From Oreocharis arfaki (taxonomy: Eukaryota; Chordata; Aves; Passeriformes; Paramythiidae), in NCBI GenBank assembly GCA_013398015.1, contig VZRR01014169.1, positions 66,415 through 130,414 on the forward strand: a DNA stretch of 64,000 bases, written 5' to 3'. Shown one piece after another: positions 14,101 to 22,600 of the stretch (its first letter is position 1; every line of letters starts with the position of its first letter). The notes beneath the pieces are model-generated. The model was not told the DNA's origin. It did no database searches and saw only the letters and a program-made list of their open reading frames with translations. Both the position numbers and the translations under genes were made by a program.

Positions 14101-16044
14101 ATTTTTTTATCCTCTAGAACTTCTAGTTGCAGAAACAAATTCACAGAATTGCTAATTTTATAAACAAGCAGAGTCAAAGTGTGCACTTAAGTCCAACTGA
14201 AGTGGAAAGATAAAGTTTGTCCTTACCTTTAAAATCCCTCTTGGCAGAGACTCCGATCTCGTTATGAAATTGCCAGTCCTGCATAGCAGATCATCATCTT
14301 CATCACCTCATTAAACCAAAGCACATGGAAACAGCTAATTGCACAAACATCCACAGCAAAATCAACACATTCCTCACCGAAACAAATTAAATTAAGTACA
14401 CTGAAGGAACAAAGCTGACTTTTCCAGCATATTATCACACTACTGGAACTGAGAAGACATCAAAAGTAATTATTTTCTAGCAAGCTGAACAAGGAATCAC
14501 AGAAACACTTATCAGAATAGTATTGGACATATTTACTATCACTCAAAGTCCTTTTGAATTTCTTCCTGTTTTCTAGATCAGCCCAGGCAGGAACTCCTCC
14601 CATGGCTTGCTGAAACCTTGCAAGAAAAAAGGAGAAGAGAAAAAACACGTAACTTTCATTCAACAGTAACTTCCTTCTATGAGTTAAGTACTTAGAAGAA
14701 GCACAGTCAGAATTTTGCAGGATTACTTGCACTTAGAACACAACACAAGCTTTAAATTTTTAAAAATTTTTTAAGATTTCACTGTTTCTTGTATAACTCT
14801 CTAGAAGACAAATTAGTTTGTGCACTTTGACTAATACAAGTATTAAACAAATTAGTCTAGACAATGCTAATGCACATTTTATTTAAAAACACTGCAAATA
14901 CTGCAGAAAGCACTGGCTTTGAAGAGGCCACATGAACACAGTGGATAAAGAGGAAAGTGACTTTGAATGTCACATAAATGTTATTTTAGCTCACAAAATT
15001 GTTGGGTTGGAAGGGAGATCAACCCTCTGGAGATCACCCAGTCCAATCCCCCCACCAAGGCAGGGTCATCTGGAGCAGGAAACACAGGAACATGTCCACG
15101 TGTGTTAGGAACCTCCCCAGACAGCTGTTCCAGTGCTGTGTCACCCTTCGTGAAAAGAAGAATTCTTCCTTGTGTTGAGGTGGAACGTTCTGTGTTTTAG
15201 TTTATGGTCATTGCCCCTCGTCCTGTGCTGGGCACTGAAAAGAGTCTGGCACCATCCTCCTGGCACCCACCAGGAGGTTATTGATCTCATCTCAATAAAG
15301 TCAGCCACAAAAACGTTAGTGAAACTCACTGTTCCTCAAGTCTTTTCTTTAGTTTTTTCTTAGTAAGCGTTGTCTCGGCATCACTTTTCATGAAATCTTT
15401 TCTGTACTTATGGGTCATATCAACACTAGATGGGAAAAACACACAGATCACAAAGATCGTTCAAACCAGGGCCACTTACAGTCACTCCCAAGTGTGATAC
15501 GTAATTCTCACCACCCAGCCTGAACTTACTTTTCCTCGGCTTCATCATCCTCATCCACCCAGGCTGGCTTTTTGGGTAGTAAGTCACCTTTCGCTTCATT
15601 TTCCACCTCCGAATCGCTGGACTCTTCCTGGAGACCTTTACCCTGTGCAGCAGTAACCTGAAAACAACCGAACGAGCCGTGTGAGCGGGGACACGGCTCG
15701 AAGCCGGAGGGGAGCGGGCGGGGCCGCAGCGAGCACCGACCCCCACCCGAGGCCGCCGCTACCGGGCCGGGCAGGGCCCGGGGCTGAATATGCCGTACCC
15801 GCCGGGGCCCAGCCAGGCGCCGCAGCAGTTCGTCCTCCTCCACGTTGAGGCTGTCACCGAATACCAGCTCCTCCAGCTCCCGCTCGGCGCCCGACGCGCA
15901 GCTCAGCGCCTTCAGGTGGCGGGCGCGCCGCGCCGCCTCGGCCACTGCCTGATCCGCCACGGCCGGGAGCCGCTTCACCGTCCGCTTGGGTTTCGTCATT
16001 TTGGCCGCTTTGGCCAATTTAGACACCTTCTTCGCCGCCTTCAT
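8156..16044 (-). CDS. UTP18: UTP18 small-subunit processome component (13 coding exons)
   Basis: UTP18 is a nucleolar WD40 protein of the UTP-B subcomplex of the small-subunit processome, acting in early 18S pre-rRNA processing. I joined 13 exons (15799-16044, 15530-15657, 15330-15425, 14537-14616, 14227-14306, 13532-13657, 12483-12657, 12068-12168, 11208-11298, 10767-10890, 9652-9826, 8784-8926, 8156-8180), giving 1590 nt or 529 residues with frame kept at every GT-AG junction. Recognisable blocks include HAMGGVPAW-like QAMGGVPAWAD, RTGNFI, NPKIQSIYLE, YVYDM-like FVYDMMAG, SPDGSF, TKELIG, NPTTEILA, MDFSPRSGYF and the near C-terminal RLKHYSSF. The N terminus is lysine-rich then acidic, followed by the beta-propeller from about residue 220. 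It is somewhat shorter than human UTP18 (556 aa), mainly at the N terminus. The start is the first in-frame Met, with A at -3. It shares a divergent promoter with MBTD1. Confidence 0.95.
8784..8926 (-). CDS. UTP18: UTP18 coding exon 12
   Basis: 143 nt encoding VHLPSYTVFSNFPV, then MDFSPRSGYFSVANNKGKAL, the last blade. The acceptor is ATAG|GTGCAC and the donor AG|GTAGGT. Confidence 0.92.
9276..9411 (-). mobile_element. CR1 LINE 3' fragment (antisense orientation on +)
   Basis: The plus strand reads as the reverse complement of the CR1 3' region. Key stretches are AGAAGGGACCTTGAAG, CCAGTTCCAACCCCCTGCC, ACACCTTCCACTAGACCAGG and CCAACCTGGCCTTAAACACT. It lies in UTP18 intron 11, so the element is on the same strand as the gene. 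Confidence 0.85.
9652..9826 (-). CDS. UTP18: UTP18 coding exon 11
   Basis: 175 nt, to residue 474. It encodes SSSGVVNLYTTDVCL, PKPVKAIMNLVT and FNPTTEILAVAS, one of the most conserved parts of the propeller. The acceptor is TTTAG|TTCATC and the donor TTG|GTACGT. Confidence 0.93.
10120..10171. repeat. 22-base direct repeat, 30-base period
   Basis: TTCTGAAATAACTTCAAGTT (20 of the 22 shared bases) occurs at 10120 and again at 10150, indicating a local tandem duplication of about 1.7 copies. It lies directly beside a run of 12 C, in UTP18 intron 10. Confidence 0.9.
10175..10186. repeat. poly(C) run
   Basis: Twelve consecutive C, followed after TTTTATTGT by five G that could pair with part of the run. 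Located in UTP18 intron 10. Confidence 0.9.
10767..10890 (-). CDS. UTP18: UTP18 coding exon 10
   Basis: 124 nt encoding EGEVFIWDVRSRKCLHKFEDEG and a following KNNQYVACG strand. It aligns with the human GEVYVWDVNSRKCLNRFVDEG block. The acceptor is CCAG|AGGAAG and the donor TGG|GTAAGT. Confidence 0.9.
11208..11298 (-). CDS. UTP18: UTP18 coding exon 9
   Basis: 91 nt beginning TKELIGTMKVNGR. It encodes another blade (ASAFTPDSSKIYSYS) and leaves one base for exon 10. The acceptor is ACAG|ACAAAA and the donor CAA|GTGAGT. Confidence 0.9.
12068..12168 (-). CDS. UTP18: UTP18 coding exon 8
   Basis: 101 nt ending between codons (to residue 344). It encodes the blade FELSPDGSFMLLIGTSGYLHLLSMK. The acceptor is TAAAG|GTGTGG and the donor AAG|GTACTG. 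This exon falls below the usual ORF length cut-off and was found by homology and splice phase. Confidence 0.9.
12483..12657 (-). CDS. UTP18: UTP18 coding exon 7
   Basis: 175 nt, residues 253-310 plus one base. It encodes NPKIQSIYLESFPIYKAHFS, a blade strand with VIATGTHHSMFFVYDMM, and the PIPKVRG segment. The acceptor is GAAG|GTGGAC and the donor GAG|GTATGT. Confidence 0.93.
13532..13657 (-). CDS. UTP18: UTP18 coding exon 6
   Basis: 126 nt, 42 whole codons (residues 211-252), the first WD40 blade: VTVQFHPSAQVVMTAGHD and SVSLFQ. The acceptor is GTAG|ATGAGC and the donor CAG|GTGAAG. Confidence 0.92.
14227..14306 (-). CDS. UTP18: UTP18 coding exon 5
   Basis: 80 nt, ending between codons. It encodes SDEDDDLLCRTGNFI...SLPRGILK, matching the human DEDDLLQRTGNFI...SLPRGILK block. 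The acceptor GAG|GTGAT has a weak pyrimidine tract. The donor is AAG|GTAAGG. Confidence 0.9.
14537..14616 (-). CDS. UTP18: UTP18 coding exon 4
   Basis: 80 nt encoding the diagnostic FQQAMGGVPAWAD block followed by a charged stretch. The acceptor is GCAAG|GTTTC and the donor ATA|GTAAAT. That donor is chosen because it joins in frame to the DEDDDLL segment of exon 5. Confidence 0.9.
14990..15300 (-). mobile_element. CR1 LINE 3' fragment
   Basis: A second CR1 copy in the same orientation: GGGTTGGAAGGGAGATCAAC, then a diverged middle, then GGTCATTGCCCCTCGTCCTG, GAAAAGAGTCTGGCACCATC and GAGGTTATTGATCTCAT. These match the reverse complement of the avian CR1 consensus. It sits in UTP18 intron 3, ending about 30 bases from the exon 3 donor. 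Open frames here are repeat artefacts. Confidence 0.85.
15330..15425 (-). CDS. UTP18: UTP18 coding exon 3
   Basis: Completes codon 125 and runs to codon 157 (two bases left over). It encodes a basic, helix-like linker (KYRKDFMKS...KKLKKRLEE). The acceptor is CTAG|TGTTG and the donor CA|GTGAGT. A CR1 fragment begins about 30 bases downstream of the donor. Confidence 0.9.
15530..15657 (-). CDS. UTP18: UTP18 coding exon 2
   Basis: Residues 83-124 plus two bases. It contains the acidic DSEVENEAKGD and KKPAWVDEDDEAEE segments, strongly conserved in UTP18. The acceptor is CAG|GTTACT and the donor GAAAA|GTAAGT. Confidence 0.92.
15799..16044 (-). CDS. UTP18: UTP18 coding exon 1
   Basis: Residues 1-82, ending exactly between codons. 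It starts MKAAKKVSKLAK and is rich in Lys, Arg and Ala, consistent with a nucleolar targeting region. ELEELVFGD (about residues 56-64) and DELLRRLAGP match the conserved N-terminal block of UTP18. The donor is CGG|GTACGG. Confidence 0.9.
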
Positions 16045-16595
16045 TCTGTGCGCTTTTGCCGCTCCCCCCGCGGCCGGCCCCCGCACCCGGACCCCGCACC
16101 GCGCACTAGCCCCGGAACCGGAACACGTGTACCGGTCACGTGATCCCAGTCTGGCCCCGCCCCCGCCTGCAATAGGCTCGCGTCGCCGACCCGCCCCCCC
16201 CCCATCTGACCCAGCTCCCCCTCCCGGCGGGGGGCNNNNNNNNNNNCTCTGGCGGACACGGCTGTTCTTACCCCCCCGAGTCCCCGCCTTGGCGGGGAGC
16301 GCTCCCCCCCGGTAACGAATGATTTCGCCCACAGTGGGGGGATGTGGCGGTGGGGCCGCCCCGCACAGCCCGATCCCGGCGGGGGCGTGTCCGCGCCTGC
16401 GCAGTCGCGCGCTCGTGTTGTTGATGTCCCGGCGGCTGCGGTCGGTCCCGGTCGATCTCCGGCTTTCGGAGCGGCTGAACCGCCCGGGCCGCCCCCGCCT
16501 CGCCGGGCCCGGCCCCGACCGCGGGCACCCGCAGCGCCCGAGCGCCCGGGGCGAGCGCGCAGAGGCAGCGGGCGGCTTCTGCCCATGAGGGCCTG
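16045..16595. promoter_or_regulatory. bidirectional CpG-island promoter of UTP18 and MBTD1
   Basis: Only 551 bases separate the divergent start codons, and the whole interval is CpG-dense. Visible motifs are two CACGTG E-boxes (16124-16129 and 16137-16142, the latter inside TCACGTGA), two adjacent ETS-type CCGGAA cores (16112-16117 and 16118-16123), and an NRF1-like palindrome GCGCCTGCGCA (16393-16403). No TATA box is evident. E-boxes near the UTP18 start fit MYC-family control of ribosome-biogenesis genes (inference). The island continues to about 16.98 kb in MBTD1 intron 1. Confidence 0.85.
16236..16246. other. assembly gap (11 N)
   Basis: Eleven undetermined bases flanked by G/C homopolymer-rich sequence inside the shared promoter. 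The true length may differ. Confidence 0.98.
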
Positions 16596-16616
16596 ATGGA
16601 AAACACAAAGGAACTG
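16596..16616 (+). CDS. MBTD1: MBTD1 coding part of exon 1 (upstream start)
   Basis: ATG then six codons (MENTKEL), spliced at CTG|GTGAGT. It reads in frame through exon 2 (TEHSSQVERKRRDSFG) into MFDGYDSC, adding 23 residues. If the downstream Met in exon 2 is used instead, this exon is 5' UTR. The ATG has C at -3 and G at +4, so its context is moderate. Confidence 0.7.
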
Positions 16617-19600
16617 GTGAGTACCGGAGCCCGCGGGAGGCGCGGCCGCAGCGGCCCCGCGGGACCCCCAGCGCCTGAGGCGAGGAGCGGCGCGGGCTCA
16701 GCCGGGGCTGGGAGCTGAGCGACCCCCGGTGCCCGTGTAGGGGGAGGCGGCCCCGCAGTGTGTGGGAGGGAGCCGGAGACACCCCCGGCTTTTGCGGGGG
16801 CGGGCCCGCGGCGTGCGGGGGTTTGTGCCCGCCCGGGGCGGGGTCTCCAGGGGCCGGGCTGGCGCTCCTTGGGCCGCTGCTACTCGCGGAGGGTCCTGGG
16901 GAGCCGCAGGGGAATCTGGCTAGGGCACGTGGGGGCGGCACGGCGGGACCCCTTTGTTGCGGCCCGGCTGTGCAGGGGTGGGTTTTGTCCTCCCCCTCCT
17001 TTCTCCTGCCTCGGAGAAAAGTTTCAGCTTCTCCCGGGCGTGCTCGGATCCGCTTCTCCCCCTGCTCCTCTGTAGTGCCGGGTTTCAGCAACTTCCTCCT
17101 GTAGTTCCAGCCTTTGAAGTTCAGTTTTCCGGCGTGTTCATGCTAAGCGGTGGAGAGTTTTCTTTAATAACAGCGCATCAAAAGTTTTGGATTCTTTGCG
17201 GCCACTTCCCTCTTCCCCGTGCAATTTTTATGACTTCTGATATTGTGACTTTGTTCTCTTTGTAAGCAGCAGTAAACTCATGAAACCAGTTTCACTTTCG
17301 GGTTGTTGCTGGAAATGTTTGAAAATGTAGCAATTTCTGCCTGGCGTGGCTTTAAAAATTAAAAGCGTATGCTGACTGTGGTAAAAACTTCTGTATGTGG
17401 AAAAACAATTTATTTTAAAATGTGGCTGGTAACTGCTGTGATTTTTCACATTTAAAAACTGAAAGCTGCAGGGCAATCTCCTGCATTTTAAATTAAAATT
17501 ATTTGGCAGGTTTGAAGACCTGCATTTACCTATTTACTGTATTCAACAGCTTGATTTTGACTTAAAAGGAATAGACTAAAGCTATGCCTTGATCTAGAGC
17601 ATTTAATGAGAACTAAAACAATATATTCCCTTAAAAAGGCAATAAAACTTGGCAGGTCAGTTGTCTTTATTCATTCCTTCAGCCTAGGCATCGTTTTGTG
17701 GAAGTGTGTAATGTAGTCTGTAGGAAACTATGCAGAGGGATCTTGTCTCCCGGGAGTAGTTTAGGTGTTGTTCTTGAGAGCATGGGGGCATGTTCATGTG
17801 CAGAAAGGTTGCAAACTGGGAGTAAGAATTCTCTTCATTGTTCCGCAACGAGCGAGGTGCCTCTGGCAGCAGTTATAACATGCACAAAAGTTCCTTCTCA
17901 TTGGCTTTGATTTCTCTTACCTTCTAAAATTTGATTTGATTTTGCAAGGCTTTTGGTATCTTCTGCAAACCACTACTGCATTCAATTCCTTCATTTCTCA
18001 GGTAAGTTGGTACACTCTGGGCATGTGGGATCATTTGCTGAACCTGGCTCTGAGCACATGGAAGGAATTCAGGTGTTGAAGACTTTGGGTTTGGGTTGGT
18101 GGTGGGTTTGGGTTTTTTTACATTTAAATTTGTTATTTTATTTGGTTTTGGGGTTTTTTGGGTTTTTTTTTTTTAATGGTAACACAGTGTTTAAAGTGAA
18201 ATATTTGCCTCTTCCAGATATTCCTGTTTTGCAGAAACATAATGGAGTTTGTAACAGATTTTTAGTTTTCTCAAAACTCAGATATTTCACTTATTAATCA
18301 TCACACCCTCCTCCAAAATTTCTTGCTAATGTGATATATTTTTTTATGAAAGAGTCTCCCCTCTTGTGTGAAACCCCCTGGGAAAGAGGCTATGGACAAA
18401 ACCATTGGCAAACAGCAGAAACTGGCTTCAGACACAATGCTGTCATACATAGCAAATGAAGAGACAGGAAAAAACATTTCTGTAATTTTCCAGCAGAGAT
18501 TTTACTTATAATAAAGAGTGGAAGGCACATTTCCAGATAGAGGTGAGTTGCTTATGTAAAAAAAGTAAGTTTGGTTGATTCTGATTTCTAGGAATCCCGA
18601 GATGTTTAGTTGGGGGGGAGGGGGGGTTGTTTGTTTTTAATGAAAGCTGAAAGTGTGTTTTCTTTAAATTGGTACCATGTTTGAATTTTCATTTTTGATC
18701 GTGTTCTGAGGCACAGAACATGATCATTAGGCTTCAGTTCCACAGAGACAGGCTACTATTCTACTGTAAATTACTTTGGCCAACTTCCATTCAGAAGAGT
18801 TGTAATAAATTAGTTCTATCGTAGTGTTTCCTAAACATCCAGAGCTGAAACTAAGTTTGTAGCATAAAGCATCGATGAACTTTTGGAAACGAAACCTCTG
18901 CGTCAAATTTAAGTCTAACTTGGAAATACCCTTGGATCCATTAAGGATATGTGATTAAAGTAAATCTGTCTTACAACAGACCCTTGGCTTGAAGGTTGTG
19001 GTGGCCTCGTTGTTGACCTTGGCCTCAGATCCCATCTGTCCGTAATTCTGTCTCGTTTGGGGGGGTTGGAGCTGAATACAGGAAGTGATGCCTCTGTTCA
19101 GGTGCTGGTGGGCCTTTGCTGAGCTGCAGCTCTTGTACTCCAAGCTCTGAATTGCTGCCATTCTGAATTCAAGCCCCAGACTTCAGTAGTAATAACAACC
19201 ATTTGGAGTGGTTTGAAACTTTTCTGTGGCTCTTTTGGATCATCTTCCTGTGGCCAGATGCACTTACTGGGTGCAAGAGGTTTGGTTACGTAATAATGGG
19301 GTGTTTTTCTTAGAAGTTTTTACCTTCAAAACTCTTTTGCATAAATTTTGCCAGTGCTTGAGTGTAGTCTTCATCAAGTCACTAAAGCCATTTCCTGAGT
19401 AAGTGTTTGATGTCTAATTAACATGAAATGCCTTTTGTTTTGGCCTTGGATTGTTCGCCTTTTGTGCCCAATTTTTTGTGTTGTAAGAACAGTTATTACG
19501 CTCCAAGAATGTATACTGTAATGTGTTGATCAAATTCAATGTATGTGTGTATATATAGAAATGCATGTTAAGAGTGAGAAACTGGTTATTTTCTTGTTTG

Positions 19601-22600
19601 TTTAGAGTTGCCTTCCTGCTCTCAGGGAAACCAGTTTCCTTAACTATATTCTTTTATCATGTCATTTGCCTTATGTAATGCTTAATTAAGACTATTTCTT
19701 AAAAATACTCTATTGCCAAGTATTCACAGCGAGGAGGGGAAGAACAGGAAAATGGGAAGTTGGGCAGAATAAGAAAGCAGTTCTTAAGAGTTCCTTTCTG
19801 CACCCATCCCTTCAATAAAGAAAAGTATGCAAGAAACCCCCCTAAGCAATTTGCCAGTGCCGCTCACCCTACCCTTCACAGTGCTCTGACTGAAAACCTC
19901 TGTTGAGGAACCAGTAATCTTATTAGGAAAATGAGCCTTAGCCAGACTGCCTGAAAGTTTGTCTTGTTCTTTTGTTTGTGCATTGCTCCTGCTTAATGTA
20001 CAGATAGACTCTATTAGTGGAGTAGTTACTCAAGCTGCTGCTCTTTTGGCACTAAACAGCTGCAAGGTTCTGTTTTATAGCAAGTCAGGCTCCTGTTCCA
20101 AGCAGTTTCTGTGGATAGGCAGAAGGTTGTTCCCTGATTTGTTAGAAGTTGAACACTGATCTGGTTGTGTTTTGAGGAAAAGACAACCTCCTCAGCATGA
20201 TTTTTAGTGCTACGTCCAGCTTTGAAGAATAGGAAACTGGTTTCATGTTGATTTGAGGGTTTGTTGGGTTTTTTTTCTGCATACCTGTTTTTGAACCCAA
20301 GGCCCTACAGGTGCTGTGGGGAGGTGCTGCTTCTAGACAGACAAGATGTTGCTGTTGGTTGTGGAACCTAGAAGGACTCAGCAAGCATTGCTTGTTCCAT
20401 CGCCTCACAAGGCATGGGATGAGGCACTTTGACCTGTCATTTCCTGGGTCCTCCTTTTGCCTTTTTCAAAGATAGGAGGCATAACAGCAAAGGGACAGAG
20501 AATGTGTGCATAAGGTAGATGGTTCCAAGTTCCTGGTATCTCTGATGAAGCTCACCGTAGTGTATTAGAGGCCACCAGCACTTCAGGAAATGTTGGTGAG
20601 ATGGTTGAGAGCTTCTGGAAAAAGACTGAGGCCCCAGAAGATCAGGAACAGGCAAATTTTGTACTTAATTTTCAAAAGAAAAACCAGTCAGCTAGAACTC
20701 AGCAGGAATTGCAGGCTGCTGCTGTACCAAAGTAGCTGCTTTATATTGTTTGTAATTCTGTTTGAGGCATAGATTGTCCTTTTTGTAAGGATGTGTCTTT
20801 GATCTTTGAATTCAGAGTAATGCCCTGACTTTTTTCACTTTCCGATGTTAGAGCTCCTATTCTTTTGCCCATCCAAATTCTGCAGGAAGGGTTATCGAAG
20901 CTTCCTCATGTTCAGTTATTTCTACTTTCTACAAATGCTGTGTTTCAACATGGGTTAAAAAGAACCTTTGTGGTGTTTGTTACCAAAATAGAAGTGTTTT
21001 GATCTGCCGTAACAAAATTCCAGCATAGTTATTTGTATATCATCTTCGCCAACTTTCACCTACTTTTATGTACAAGGTATTTTGGGACTTTTTTTCCTGC
21101 AAACTCTGCCTTTTTAAAATCTCACAAAACATTTTGAGTAGTTTCCCCAATTGCAATCCAGGTAATAACTATAAATTAACGTTAAGCATGTCCTGCGTAA
21201 GTTATCTGGCAAATGTCGTCATCTTCTGGCAAAAGCTGAGATACAAATGTTTTATGAAAGCTACAGTATTATTTTTAAATGGTAAGCAAAGCTGCTGATT
21301 TGATTAGCAAATTTGATGTTCAAAAATTTTTATTTTGAACAATTTGGCTGAATATTAAGTAAATGGAAAGGTGATACATGAGATTTGTTTTGACAGTGTA
21401 GTTAAACTCAAAAACTTGATGATTGCTACTTTTGGAATTGTATAATGCTGAAGAATGATTTTTCCTAGTTGAGTGCCCAACTTTCCATTTACAAGGAGAA
21501 ACTATTTTCCTTCTCATCTGTGGATATTTTGGCAAAGAAAGCTTAGTGGTAATATTGAGGCTCTAAATGGAAGTGATGCAAAAGAACAGCAAAAAGAGCC
21601 AGGTGCACTGTTGTGGTGATCACCTCACCCTATGCTTCAGCCTCTGGTCCTTCACCTTGCCCCCAGCTGCCCAGTTCTTCCACCTTCCCTGGCAGTGGGA
21701 ACAGAGCTGGCATGGGGAGTTGGAGGGACTGGGAATGGGCTGCACTTCAATTCCTTCTGAGCTGTGACAGCATTTCAGAGCTCTGCCAGCAGAGCACTGA
21801 GCAAAGCTACTGCCCTGTAGGTCCAGGGTTCTCCGGTCTGGGGTGGGAAGGGGATACCATGAGAATGGCTTGTACTGCAGCTTCCATAAGAGGGCTGAAG
21901 CCATAGAATCACACTTTTGGTACAGGATGAGGCCCTAATCTCTTAGTGAAATCAGACCAGCTGACTTAAGGGAGTATGAGGGCATGAAGAGGGAGATCCT
22001 TCCTTGGGCTCTGAAACACCATGAGTGTCTGTCCATAAAACCTTCTAAGCATCACAGTGCTCTGGTAGTACTGCTGGGAATGGTTCATATGGAATCACAC
22101 TTTATGTCTTAGCAGAGACTGTGGTCAAGAGAACTTAAATAGTGTGAGATGTTAAGGAGCTCCTGAAATCTTGAGGAAGATTACTGGTTTTCATCTTCTG
22201 CTCTGAAAATTCCTGGCAGTGTTGGCAGGATACTGTATCCATGGCAACACTGTGCTCAGCTTCTGCCTTAAGCTGCACACACGTGCACACACAAACAAGT
22301 CACTGGTGGTGCATGTTGGTGGCAGATGGGACAGGTGACCCAGGACAGGTGACACTGCTGCCAGCATGGGTCAGGGCTGGGCTTTGTCTGCCATGGCTCA
22401 ATGTTTCCTCTAACAATTCCATGGGCACCCTGATTGCTGGTGTCAGTGCCTTCAGGAATTTGCCAGGTTATGCCCCATCCTAAATTTGATTTGATTTAAA
22501 ACAATTTTTTTTTTTTTTCCTGAGGAGAATATTCATAATTACCATTACACTGACTTTTTTGTTGTTTTGTTTCAGAGCTACTGTGTGTTAAATGTGTTTG

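Noticed and set aside
14967..15363. Open frames over the UTP18 intron 3 repeat
   Set aside because: The sequence is the CR1 3' region, which does not encode these peptides.
15526..17091. 521-codon minus-strand open frame across UTP18 exons 1-2 and the promoter
   Set aside because: It runs through introns, the CpG island and the N gap; only the parts matching UTP18 exons 1 and 2 are coding. GC-rich DNA lacks stop codons.
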